This document shows positions 14,899 to 22,421 of a stretch of 27,872 nt of DNA, in pieces (within the stretch, counting starts at the first letter, position 1; each line of letters begins with the position of its first letter). Both the position numbers and the translations under genes were made by a program. The notes below the pieces were generated by a model. The model was not told the DNA's origin and did not search any database. It worked only from the letters and a program-made list of their open reading frames with translations. Source of the DNA: CAKRZE01 sp045617585 (GTDB lineage Bacteria > Bacillota > Clostridia > Oscillospirales > CAG-272); the NCBI GenBank assembly GCA_045617585.1, contig JAZLIW010000159.1:1-27872 (forward strand). The letters are read 5' to 3'.

Positions 14899-16356
14899 AT
14901 GAAAAAGATCATATCGCTTCTTCTTGCGGCGATCCTTCTGACGGGTGCGCTCGTACTGACCGGCTGCACCGGGAACGGAACGGGGGATCCGAAGGATACC
15001 GCGCCGGAAGCACCCTCGGACGGGCTGCAGCTTGTAAAGGACGGCACGCCGCTGTATACCGTCATCCGTCCCGAGACCGCCCCGAAGGCTACGGTGGACG
15101 GCGCCGTGAGTATCAAAGCGGCGATCGCCGCGGCGACGGGCAAAGATGTCGAGATCGCGAGCGACTGGGAAAAGGATACCGCGGAAAAGAAGCCGGAGAT
15201 CCTCGTCGGCGATACGAACCGTGAGGAGAGCGCTGCCGCGAAGGAAGGCCTCGGTGAAAACGAGTACCGTATCTGCGTGGTCGGCAATAAGCTGTGCGTC
15301 GTCGCGGACGGCGACAAGGCGATGAAGCTGGCGGTCGAGGCGCTGCTGAAGGAGCTGCTGCCGACCGAGGGTGCGATCACCGAGCTGAACGTGCCGAAGA
15401 CGATCCGTCTGACCGGCGCTTACGTCTGGCCGGGACCGACGCTCAACGTATATACGAAGGACAGCAAGCTGAATATTTCGCCGCTGGAGGCGGTCTTCGA
15501 CGATCCCGACAGCGTCCGGCTGGAGGATGTGAAGACCTCGATCGGTAAGGACCTCGGGATGCATTTTGCCGATTTCCTCGTGATCGAGGACGAGATCTGG
15601 GCGTACTATATCGAGTGGATCGACGGGGAGGCGGGCGTTGGGCTCGCGACCTCGACCGACGGTGTGAAATTCACCAAGAAAGCGACCGTGCTCCGTCCCT
15701 CCGAGGACGGGGAAGACTGGGACGATAAGATGGCATCCTTCCCGGGCATCTGGTACGAAGACGGGACCTACTACCTCGTTTACGAGGGAAGCGGTGCCGA
15801 TAACCGCGGCGCGGTCGGGCTCGCAACCTCCAAGGACGGCGTCAACTTTGAAAAGCACGGGATCATCGTCGATTATCATCACGACGGCAAGGGGCTCTAC
15901 GGCGCCAACGTCGGTACGCCCGATATCATCCGTGTGGACGGGACCTGGTACGTGACCTTCCATGCCTTTGACTGGACCGACTGCATGATCTGCTACGCCT
16001 ACGGGGACGACCTGATGAATCTGGAGATTGCGGAAGAGAACCCGATCATCCCGACCGATGCAAAGAAGGACGAGATCGCAAGCGGTACGACCGGACGCCG
16101 GGATCTGCTCTGGTACGACGGCTGGTTCTATATGGTCTATGAGATCTCTACCGATCAGCCGTACGATAACGCGCACTGGTGCCATATGTTCGCGCGGTCG
16201 GAGGATATGATCCATTGGGAAAAGGGCGGACCTCTCGTTGAGCAGACGGAAAGCGGCTACGGCAACGACGGTCCCGCGTTCCTCGTGATGAACGACGAGA
16301 TCTACGTGTACTACCGCGTCGGCGGCAGTATGTCCAGATACCGTCTTGCCTGCTGA
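14899..16356 (+). CDS. Lipoprotein with GH67N-like domain and GH43/GH32-like beta-propeller
   Basis: The 485-residue protein begins with a lipoprotein signal (VLTGC, Cys23) and an acidic linker. Residues about 45-170 (ILVGDTNREES, RICVVGNKLCVVADGD) resemble the alpha-glucuronidase N-terminal domain, also present in the lipoprotein at 6302-8656. From about 190 the chain contains propeller-type repeats with paired aromatic strands: FADFLVIEDEIWAYYIEW, PGIWYEDGTYYLVYEG, PDIIRVDGTWYVTFHAF, RDLLWYDGWFYMVYEIS and PAFLVMNDEIYVYYRV. Segments such as VGLATSTDGVKFTK recur in GH43, GH32 and GH130-like enzymes. It is probably a surface enzyme or binding protein for plant polysaccharide; catalytic residues are not assigned. 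AAAGGA 11 bases upstream supports the ATG. It is transcribed alone, between two terminators. Confidence 0.78.
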   Translation: MKKIISLLLAAILLTGALVLTGCTGNGTGDPKDTAPEAPSDGLQLVKDGTPLYTVIRPETAPKATVDGAVSIKAAIAAATGKDVEIASDWEKDTAEKKPEILVGDTNREESAAAKEGLGENEYRICVVGNKLCVVADGDKAMKLAVEALLKELLPTEGAITELNVPKTIRLTGAYVWPGPTLNVYTKDSKLNISPLEAVFDDPDSVRLEDVKTSIGKDLGMHFADFLVIEDEIWAYYIEWIDGEAGVGLATSTDGVKFTKKATVLRPSEDGEDWDDKMASFPGIWYEDGTYYLVYEGSGADNRGAVGLATSKDGVNFEKHGIIVDYHHDGKGLYGANVGTPDIIRVDGTWYVTFHAFDWTDCMICYAYGDDLMNLEIAEENPIIPTDAKKDEIASGTTGRRDLLWYDGWFYMVYEISTDQPYDNAHWCHMFARSEDMIHWEKGGPLVEQTESGYGNDGPAFLVMNDEIYVYYRVGGSMSRYRLAC

Positions 16357-16371
16357 ATGATCTGCTGACGG

Positions 16372-16410
16372 AACCGGGCTGTTTCACCTGTGTGGGACCG
16401 CCCGGTTTTT
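16372..16410 (+). terminator. Rho-independent terminator after the propeller lipoprotein
   Basis: AACCGGGC (16372-16379) pairs with GCCCGGTT (16400-16407) over a 20-base loop and ends in five T. A small hairpin GGACG/CGTCC (16411-16426) follows at once. Confidence 0.75.
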
Positions 16411-16453
16411 GGACGGAAAAACGTCCGGAACCGAGATTCGTTGTGAGGACAAT

Positions 16454-17305
16454 ATGAAAAAAACGGAAAAACTGTTTTTTGAGACCCGGATGACGTGGAA
16501 AAGGGTCCTTCTGCTTGCGGTCGGAACCGCCGTACTGACCGCCGTGCTGCTGATCCTGCCGTTCACGAAGGACACGTCGTTTGAGAATATCGGGGTATCG
16601 TTTGAAAGCTGGATCCTGTTTGCGCTCTTCGTGATCCTGAACTGTGAAAAGCCCCTCGAGGCCGGGATAAAGACCTTCGTCTTTTTCCTCGTCAGCCAGC
16701 CGCTGATCTATCTGCTTCAGGTCCCGTTCTCCTCCCTCGGCTGGGGGCTGTTCGGTTATTACGGCAGATGGTTCGTGTGGACGGTCCTCTCTTTTCCGGG
16801 CGCGATGCTCGCGTGGTACGTGAAGGAGGACCGGTGGTACAGTCCGCTGATCCTTTCGGCTGCGACCGGGTTCCTCGGATGGGAATGCGTCGGCTTTGCG
16901 CGTACCGCCGTCCGTTCGTTCCCGCGGTATCTCCTCAGCGCGGTCTTCTGCGCGGCGCTCGCGGTCTTCCTGATCCTCCTGATCCTGAAGGGAAAGAAGC
17001 GGCTTGCCGCCTTTGCCCTGACGGCGGCGGTCGTCCTGCTCGTCCTCCTGCTTCCGGCGTTCGGAGATTCCGGGAGCACGCGGCTCGAATATGACCTGCC
17101 CGAAGGAAACTGGGAGATCACGGAGACGAGGGGTGACGCGATCGGGACCTATTCCATTGCTGAGGGAACGGGAAACGTACTGGTCGCCGAGGTGAACGCC
17201 CGCGGCATCGAGGAGCTGCTGCTGCGCGGTGAGGACGGGCAGGAGCTGACCGTCACCGTCAGCAGTGACGGCGGATTCCCGGATATCACGGTACAGGGAC
17301 CCTGA
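16454..17305 (+). CDS. Polytopic membrane protein of unknown function
   Basis: Starting at the ATG at 16454 (GAGGA four bases upstream) the protein has 283 residues. About seven hydrophobic segments are visible: RVLLLAVGTAVLTAVLLILPF, SWILFALFVILNC, FVFFLVSQPLIYLL, WTVLSFPGAMLAWYV, LILSAATGFLGWECVGF, LLSAVFCAALAVFLILLIL and AAFALTAAVVLLVLLLP. The last 75 or so residues are soluble and rich in beta-prone sequence, with a hydrophilic Glu/Thr composition, probably outside the cell. No known family is recognised. It opens a run of four genes with gaps of 24-28 bases. No promoter is seen in the 43 bases after the previous terminator, so expression may depend on readthrough. Confidence 0.7.
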   Translation: MKKTEKLFFETRMTWKRVLLLAVGTAVLTAVLLILPFTKDTSFENIGVSFESWILFALFVILNCEKPLEAGIKTFVFFLVSQPLIYLLQVPFSSLGWGLFGYYGRWFVWTVLSFPGAMLAWYVKEDRWYSPLILSAATGFLGWECVGFARTAVRSFPRYLLSAVFCAALAVFLILLILKGKKRLAAFALTAAVVLLVLLLPAFGDSGSTRLEYDLPEGNWEITETRGDAIGTYSIAEGTGNVLVAEVNARGIEELLLRGEDGQELTVTVSSDGGFPDITVQGP

Positions 17306-17333
17306 AACCGTCCGTCGGAAGGAACGTGAGAAA

Positions 17334-18158
17334 ATGCCGGAGCATATCTGGAACCCGTGGCACGGCTGCCGGAAATACAGTGAGGGCTGTGCCCACTGTT
17401 ATATGTATTATCTCGACGCCGAGCGCGGGCGGGACGGCGGAGAGATCTACCGCGTCCGGACCGGCTTCGATCTTCCGCTGAAAAAGGACCGGGCAGGGAA
17501 CTATAAGATCCCGTCGGGAGCCGCGGTCCACGTCTGCCTGACGAGCGACTTCTTTTTGGAAGAGGCGGACGAATGGCGGGCGGAGGCGTGGGAGATCATA
17601 AAACGGCGTCCGGATCTTAGGTTCTGGCTTCAGACCAAGCGCGCGGCGCGCGTTCGGGACTGCCTTCCCGCCGATTGGGGGGAGGAGGGCTGGGAAAACG
17701 TCAGCCTCTGCTTCACGGCGGAGAATCAGCGCTGTGCGGACGAGCGTCTGCCGATCCTGCTCTCCCTTCCGTTCCGTGAAAAGAACGTCATGTGCGCGCC
17801 GATGATCGGCGAGATCACGCTGGAACGGTATCTTGCCTCCGGGCAGATCGGAAGGGTATTGGTCGACGGGGAAAACTACGACGGCTTCCGTCCGCTGCAC
17901 TGTGAGTGGGTGGAAAAACTCTATTCCGAGTGCCTTGCGGCGGGTACGGCGTTCGATTTCGTCGGGACGGGCAACCGCTTCGTGCGGGACGGACGGGAAT
18001 ACCGCATTCCGAAGGCGTATCATCGGGTCATGGCACTGCGTTCCGGACTGCAGATCCCGGCGCGGGAGAAAGACGTGCCCGTCATGGGGCGATGCCGCAC
18101 CTGTCCCCGCCGCGACCGCTGCGGCGGATGCCGGGCGTGCGGAAAATGCAGCACATGA
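17334..18158 (+). CDS. DUF5131 / phage Gp37-Gp68-like cysteine-rich protein
   Basis: The 274-residue protein starts IWNPWHGCRKYSEGCAHCYM, with C12-x6-C19-x2-C22. This, with VHVCLTSDFFLEEADEWR, FWLQTKR and VLVDGENYDGFRPLHCEWV, is the pattern of the family called phage protein Gp37/Gp68 or DUF5131. Its Cys triplet and barrel-like motifs suggest a distant radical-SAM-type fold; the reaction is not established. The C-terminus carries six more cysteines (254, 257, 263, 266, 269, 272), a possible second metal or cluster site. The ATG at 17334 is chosen because the family begins shortly before WNPWHGC and AAGGAA lies upstream. It sits 28 bases after the membrane protein gene and 24 before a lipoprotein gene. 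No phage genes are nearby. Confidence 0.8.
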   Translation: MPEHIWNPWHGCRKYSEGCAHCYMYYLDAERGRDGGEIYRVRTGFDLPLKKDRAGNYKIPSGAAVHVCLTSDFFLEEADEWRAEAWEIIKRRPDLRFWLQTKRAARVRDCLPADWGEEGWENVSLCFTAENQRCADERLPILLSLPFREKNVMCAPMIGEITLERYLASGQIGRVLVDGENYDGFRPLHCEWVEKLYSECLAAGTAFDFVGTGNRFVRDGREYRIPKAYHRVMALRSGLQIPAREKDVPVMGRCRTCPRRDRCGGCRACGKCST

Positions 18159-18182
18159 TAAAATCGGAAAGGAATTCTGAAA

Positions 18183-18830
18183 ATGAAAAGAAAAGAACGG
18201 ATGAAAAAGACGCTGCCGGCGCTCCTGATCCTTTGCGTCCTCGTGACGCTGCTGCTGAACGGCTGTGCGCTCTTCCGGAGCAGACTGAACGATCTGAAAG
18301 GGTCGATCACGGGCAATACTTACGAGTGCCGGTTCTATTCCAATTCCGGCGAGAATTTCATGACCGTGAGCGGGACGAACATCGACATCGAGGCAAACGT
18401 CGTCAGGGAACGGGTATTCACCGAGGAGGGCTCGGGATACGCGGATTCGCTTTCGAGCGTGATCTCCATCACGGTAGACGGTCATCAGATCGAAAGCTGC
18501 GGTGCCTCCGTTCTTTTCTCTGAAAAAGGGCTGACGCCCGACGTCGATTTCATGCAGGAGAAGATCGATATCGTCTCCGAGGGAGAGGGGATCGGGGACC
18601 TCGTGTTCATCGCCAACGTCGTGAACCGCTATCGGAACGCGTTCGGCAAGGGCGTCGTCGTGCTGATCCAGTCACAGCTCGGCGATCCGATCTGCGCCTA
18701 CTCCGGGGACGAGGTGTACTGGGAGGTCTGCGAGGATCTGCCGAAAACGACGAAGCTGATGATTGACGGAAAAGCGCTGTACGTCCACCGCGCGAATTTC
18801 CAGATCGTTGATAAAGCCCTGCTCGGCTGA
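18183..18830 (+). CDS. Small lipoprotein, DUF5052-like
   Basis: The 215-residue protein has a basic N-terminus, a hydrophobic stretch and the lipobox LLNGC (Cys28), followed by ALFRSRLNDLKGSITGNTYEC. This start of the mature part resembles a family remembered as DUF5052, small lipoproteins of Firmicutes with unknown role. The rest alternates beta strands (FMTVSGTNIDIEANVV, SVISITVDGHQIESCG) and has no metal or catalytic motif. AAAGGA at 18168-18173, nine bases upstream, supports the ATG at 18183. It lies between the DUF5131 gene and a flavin-reductase-like gene in a same-strand run. It is probably exported and anchored outside the membrane; function is unknown. Confidence 0.7.
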   Translation: MKRKERMKKTLPALLILCVLVTLLLNGCALFRSRLNDLKGSITGNTYECRFYSNSGENFMTVSGTNIDIEANVVRERVFTEEGSGYADSLSSVISITVDGHQIESCGASVLFSEKGLTPDVDFMQEKIDIVSEGEGIGDLVFIANVVNRYRNAFGKGVVVLIQSQLGDPICAYSGDEVYWEVCEDLPKTTKLMIDGKALYVHRANFQIVDKALLG

Positions 18831-18855
18831 AAGAACGGAAAGGAACGGAAACAGA

Positions 18856-19410
18856 ATGAGAAAAAATTTCGGCATCAAAACGTATCTCTGTCCCCAGCCG
18901 GTCCTCGTGATCGCGACCTACGACGAAAAAGGCAGACCGAACGCGATGACGGCGGCATGGGGCGGCATCTGCGATTACGACAAGGTCATAGTGGATCTCG
19001 GCGACCATCAGACGACCGATAATATGAAGGTGACCGGCGCGTTCACCGTTTCAATCGGCGACCGGGCGCACACCGCCGCCTGCGACTACGTCGGGATCGT
19101 ATCGGGCAGGGACGAACCCATGAAAATGGAAAAAGCGGGCTTTACCGTCGAAAAGAGCGCGTTCGTCAACGCACCGCTGATCCGTGAGCTTCCGCTCGCG
19201 CTCGAATGCGAGCTGATCGAAACGCAGCCGGACGGCAGGTATCTCGGCAGGATCGTCAACGTTTCCTGCGATACGGCGTTTCTCGGCGGGGACGGGGAAC
19301 CGGACCTTACGAAGATTCTCCCGATCGTTTTCGACCCGGTGCATAACGCCTATCTGACCCTCGGAGAAAAGGTCGCTGACGCGTTTGAAGCGGGAAAAGC
19401 GCTTTGCTGA
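18856..19410 (+). CDS. Flavin reductase-like (FMN-binding split-barrel) protein
   Basis: The 184-residue protein begins PQPVLVIATYDEKGRPNAMTAAW after a short lead, the typical opening of the flavin-reductase-like FMN-binding family, and continues with FTVSIGDRAHTAACDYVGIVSGRD, also characteristic. Such proteins bind FMN and often reduce it, or act as flavin-dependent reductases of small substrates in the cytoplasm. The chosen ATG at 18856 has AAAGGA about 11 bases upstream and gives the family's usual length. The gene ends a four-gene run, 25 bases after the lipoprotein gene. The specific substrate cannot be told from the sequence. Confidence 0.85.
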   Translation: MRKNFGIKTYLCPQPVLVIATYDEKGRPNAMTAAWGGICDYDKVIVDLGDHQTTDNMKVTGAFTVSIGDRAHTAACDYVGIVSGRDEPMKMEKAGFTVEKSAFVNAPLIRELPLALECELIETQPDGRYLGRIVNVSCDTAFLGGDGEPDLTKILPIVFDPVHNAYLTLGEKVADAFEAGKALC

Positions 19411-19417
19411 CACCCTT

Positions 19418-19458
19418 TTTTCCAAAAAAGGAAAACCGGGAAAGGATTTTTTGGAAAA
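19418..19458 (+). terminator. A/T-rich hairpin, possible terminator of the four-gene run
   Basis: TTTTCCAAAAAA (19418-19429) pairs with TTTTTTGGAAAA (19447-19458) across 17 bases. It sits just before the tRNA promoter. No T-run follows the stem, so the call is weak. Confidence 0.3.
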
Positions 19459-19461
19459 GAC

Positions 19462-19490
19462 TTGACAAACGGCCGCCGATGTGCTATAAT
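19462..19490 (+). promoter_or_regulatory. Perfect promoter of tRNA-Gly
   Basis: TTGACA (19462-19467), 17 bases, TATAAT (19485-19490) preceded by TGC, giving an extended -10. It starts transcription about 9 bases before the tRNA. Confidence 0.9.
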
Positions 19491-19505
19491 CCATAATACT
19501 GAAAT

Positions 19506-19581
19506 GCGGATTTAGCTCATTTGGCAGAGCGCGACCTTGCCAAGGTCGAGGTGGCGGGTTCGAGACCCGTAATCCGCTCCA
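19506..19581 (+). tRNA. tRNA-Gly (GCC)
   Basis: The 76 bases fold into a full cloverleaf: acceptor GCGGATT with AATCCGC (19571-19577), D stem GCTC/GAGC, anticodon stem CGACC/GGTCG with loop TTGCCAA and anticodon GCC, a 5-base variable region, and T stem GCGGG/CCCGT with loop TTCGAGA. The 3' CCA is encoded. It reads glycine codons GGC and GGT. It is a lone tRNA gene with its own strong promoter and terminator. Confidence 0.98.
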
Positions 19582-19588
19582 GAAAAAG

Positions 19589-19613
19589 ACGGTTGCGAAA
19601 GCAGCCGTTTTTT
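19589..19613 (+). terminator. Terminator of tRNA-Gly
   Basis: ACGGTTGC (19589-19596), GAAA tetraloop, GCAGCCGT (19601-19608), one G-T pair, then a run of six T. Confidence 0.88.
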
Positions 19614-19647
19614 CGTACCGGCGTTTCTTACGGACAGGAGGTCAGAG

Positions 19648-20898
19648 ATGGATATCCTTGAGCTTGCGGAAATCAGGTCGGTGAAGGAACTGAAAACGTA
19701 TCTGGACCTTCATTCGATCGAATACTCGAAGAAATACGGCTGCGTGAGTTTTGAGACCGTTCTTGCCGACGTACCGTTTGATGCTGACGCGCATACCGGT
19801 GTCAACGGCTTTACGATCGTCCTTCAGGCAGGGACGGATGCGTGCGGGTATGAAAAATTGGCTGATAAAATACTTGAAATCAAAGACCGGCTGATCTCCG
19901 TTCTGGGACAGCCGACGCTGGACAGCACCAATCACCTGAACCGGAACGATATTTCCGTACAGTTTACGAAAGAACGTATCGACTGCAGTCTGTGCTGCAC
20001 GAATGACAGGGATTACGATTATCAGCGGGCAATGATCATCCTTTCCGACTCTTCTGCGGCTTCCGAATCGGGTAAAAAGGGCGGAAAGAGATCCGTTCTC
20101 AACCGTTCCGTCGGGTTGGTGCTGATCTCGCTGATCGGCGGCTTTTTCTGGGGGCTTGCCATGTTCGGATTCATGGAGCTCGCGTTTCACGACTTTTCAC
20201 TCTCTTCCTTTGGACTGTGGATGCTGGGGGGATTCATATTCGGTGTTCTGTTTGCACTCGCGATCGGCGGGACCGCTTTCACGGGAAAGAGCCTTGCCAA
20301 AAAGAATTACGGCAGCTTATATAAAAAATTTGAACTCAAAAAAGGTCCCGAAGTCTTTCCGGGAAATACGGTTTGCCGGTATTATGATAAAAAGGGCAAG
20401 CCGCGGTCATACGATCGTCCCACCTTGCTGCAGATCGCGGACAGCGGCGTTATCCTGCATTTCCTGAACAAAAGCAGAAAGCCCTTTTCACAGAGGATCC
20501 CGCTCGCGGATGCCTGCAAAGAGTCGTTGTTCGGTCTGATCGGATTCGAGACGGAGAACGAAAAATATCAGTTCGTTATCGGCGAGCCTTCTCTCGGAAA
20601 ACGGCTGGAAGACGAACTGTTTTCACGGGTGATCGACAGACGTCAATTTGATTCCTTATTCGAATGCTTCAAAACGGTGGTCCGCGGTTACGATCCGTAT
20701 TCCATTTACTGCATGAACGCAAGCGACGTTCTTGATGCGGAGATCGGCAGGATCACCGGCGCGTTTCTGATTTCCGGTCGAATGACCGAAGCACGATTAT
20801 TACGGCTGATCCGGGACACGTTTTCATATAACGATTTTACGACCGAGGCGCTTGCCGGACTGCTGCGCGAAGCGTACACGGAGTGGAAAAACGGATAA
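19648..20898 (+). CDS. Two-TM protein of unknown function with lower GC
   Basis: The 416-residue protein is not recognised. Residues 1-130 form a soluble alpha/beta region (LKTYLDLHSIEYSKKYGCVSF, ILEIKDRLISVLGQP) with a CSLCC cysteine cluster near 113-117. Two hydrophobic segments follow at about 155-178 and 188-210, with many glycines. Residues about 220-325 look beta-rich (NTVCRYYDKKGKPRSY, LLQIADSGVILHFLNKS, YQFVIGEPSLGKRL), perhaps a PH/GRAM-like domain. The tail (YDPYSIYCMNASDVLDAEIG ... LLREAYTEWKNG) is weakly like DUF1871. AGGAGG six bases before the ATG is a strong start signal. Base composition is visibly more AT-rich than neighbours. No promoter is seen between the tRNA terminator and this gene, so it may be expressed by readthrough. 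Position behind a tRNA suggests acquisition, not proven. Confidence 0.75.
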   Translation: MDILELAEIRSVKELKTYLDLHSIEYSKKYGCVSFETVLADVPFDADAHTGVNGFTIVLQAGTDACGYEKLADKILEIKDRLISVLGQPTLDSTNHLNRNDISVQFTKERIDCSLCCTNDRDYDYQRAMIILSDSSAASESGKKGGKRSVLNRSVGLVLISLIGGFFWGLAMFGFMELAFHDFSLSSFGLWMLGGFIFGVLFALAIGGTAFTGKSLAKKNYGSLYKKFELKKGPEVFPGNTVCRYYDKKGKPRSYDRPTLLQIADSGVILHFLNKSRKPFSQRIPLADACKESLFGLIGFETENEKYQFVIGEPSLGKRLEDELFSRVIDRRQFDSLFECFKTVVRGYDPYSIYCMNASDVLDAEIGRITGAFLISGRMTEARLLRLIRDTFSYNDFTTEALAGLLREAYTEWKNG

Positions 20899-20907
20899 AC
20901 CGGCCCC

Positions 20908-20933
20908 GACCGCCGATCAGAAAAGCGGCGGTC
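20908..20933 (+). terminator. Hairpin after the two-TM gene
   Basis: GACCGCCG (20908-20915) pairs with CGGCGGTC (20926-20933) over 10 bases, ten bases after the stop. There is no T-run, so it may stabilise rather than terminate. Confidence 0.4.
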
Positions 20934-20951
20934 AGCGGACGCGATTATTAG

Positions 20952-21099
20952 AAAGGGGCTGTTGCAAATTGAATTTTTGCTCGGTTGCCCTATACAAGAG
21001 AAACAAAAATCCAGAGGTGTCTATCCTGCATCTCTGGATTTTCTTGTAATAATTGCACAAGCCGTTCACGGTTTGTTCATGCCATGCAACAGCCCCTTT
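20952..21099. mobile_element. 148-bp MITE-like element with 15-bp terminal inverted repeats
   Basis: AAAGGGGCTGTTGCA (20952-20966) is repeated exactly in inverse at 21085-21099. The interior is AT-rich and contains a further perfect inverted repeat, AAAATCCAGAG (21006-21016) with CTCTGGATTTT (21032-21042). No coding frame is present, so it would depend on a transposase supplied elsewhere. GGGGCTGTTGCA-type ends are remembered from IS elements of Firmicutes (IS1182-like), an inference not searched. No clear target duplication is seen. It lies between two convergent genes and could also fold as one long hairpin in RNA. Confidence 0.65.
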
Positions 21100-21125
21100 T
21101 TGAGTGATGAGGTCGGCGTTGGCGG

Positions 21126-22421
21126 TCAGAGGAGCGTATAGCAGCCGCTGCCCTCGGCGCGGACCGAGGAAAGGAAGGCGGCGGTCAGCGCTTCCTTCAG
21201 GTATCCGGTGTCACGCGCGCCAGCGGTCTCGTAGGAGGAATGCATCGCGAGCTGCGGCAGACCGATATCGACGGTGTTGAGCGAAACGTGTGTATTGGAA
21301 ATATTGCCGAGTGTGCTTCCGCCCGCAAGGTCGGAGCGGTTGGCAAAATACTGGAAGGGAACGGACGCCTTTTTGCAGATCAGTTCAAATAGCGCGCAGG
21401 AAACGGCGTCGGTCGTGTATTTCTGGTTGGCGTTGAACTTGATGACGATCCCGCCGTTCATCACGGGACGGTGCGTCGCGTCGGCGTATTCCGGGTGGTT
21501 CGGGTGGACGGCGTGCGCGTTGTCCGCCGAGATCATAAAGCCGTTCGCCAGCATCACCGCAGGATCGGTGCCGAGTGATGCGCAGATCCGGGAGAGGACG
21601 GATTGAAGAAGATCGGAGTCCGCGCCCTGCTTGGTGCCCGAACCGACCTCCTCGTTGTCGAGGATCGCCGCGACGGCGAGCGCAGCGGGCGTTTCAGCCG
21701 CGATCAGGGCGGAAAGAGCGGCGTAGGCGCACTGCAGATCGTCCAGACGGGGCGCAGAGATAAACTCGTTCTCCGCACCCCACTGCGTTCCCTTCATACG
21801 GTTGTACAGGAAGAGATCGGCAGAGAGGATATCGTCTTCTCCGACGCCGAGCTCCGCGGCGAGCAGACGGCGGTACGCGCCTTTGCTCTTTCCGCTGCCA
21901 AACAGCGGGACCATGTCCACCGCCATATTGTAGGCGTAGCCGCTGTTCACGGCGCGGTTCATGTGGATCGCCACGTTCGGGATCAGGAGCAGATCGCGGT
22001 CAAAGCAGACGAGGCGTGTGGCGATCCCGTTCCCGGTCCGTACCACGGCGCGCCCCGCGAGGGAGAGCGGACGGTCGAACCACGAGGAACAGATCATCCC
22101 GCCGTAGGGCTCGGCGTTCAGACGCAGGTAGGTATCGTTCGCAAGCTCGGCATTCTCCTTGATCTTGAAGGTCGGGGAATCGCTGTGGGCAGCGGCAAGC
22201 ATGATGCCTGCCGGTTTTTCTTTCGGGATCCGGAACGCGATCAGCGCCGAACCGTTGCGGTCGGTATAATAGGCATGTCCTGGCAGGAGCGTCCACTGTT
22301 CCGCCTCTTTCAGCTCCTCAAATCCTGCCGCCGCGAGCAGGTCTTTCCCCGCCTGCACGGCGTGGAAGGGGGAGGGGGAAGCGGCGAGAAAATCGAATAG
22401 TTCCTTGACTTCTGCGTTCAT
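21126..22421 (-). CDS. apeB: M18-family aminopeptidase
   Basis: The 431-residue protein is an M18 metallo-aminopeptidase, a cytoplasmic enzyme that removes N-terminal, often acidic, residues from peptides. Zinc-site motifs are visible: AAAHSDSPTFKIKEN with H79 and D81, AILDNEEVGSGTKQGADSDL with the catalytic Glu pair, ISADNAHAVHPN, and a C-terminal MHSSYETAGARDTGYL with a final His. Length fits the family. The ATG at 22421 overlaps the mutY stop as ATGA, and AAAGGAAAA upstream inside mutY serves as ribosome binding site. A longer in-frame ATG at 22598 would overlap mutY by 181 bases and add an unrelated basic stretch, so it was not chosen. Transcription is shared with mutY. Confidence 0.93.
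   Translation of the reverse strand: MNAEVKELFDFLAASPSPFHAVQAGKDLLAAAGFEELKEAEQWTLLPGHAYYTDRNGSALIAFRIPKEKPAGIMLAAAHSDSPTFKIKENAELANDTYLRLNAEPYGGMICSSWFDRPLSLAGRAVVRTGNGIATRLVCFDRDLLLIPNVAIHMNRAVNSGYAYNMAVDMVPLFGSGKSKGAYRRLLAAELGVGEDDILSADLFLYNRMKGTQWGAENEFISAPRLDDLQCAYAALSALIAAETPAALAVAAILDNEEVGSGTKQGADSDLLQSVLSRICASLGTDPAVMLANGFMISADNAHAVHPNHPEYADATHRPVMNGGIVIKFNANQKYTTDAVSCALFELICKKASVPFQYFANRSDLAGGSTLGNISNTHVSLNTVDIGLPQLAMHSSYETAGARDTGYLKEALTAAFLSSVRAEGSGCYTLL

Noticed and set aside
21085..21125. Right arm of the inverted-repeat element as terminator of the aminopeptidase gene
   Set aside because: Its direction and T-content allow it, but the exact 15-bp ends and 118-bp interior fit a mobile element better than a terminator.
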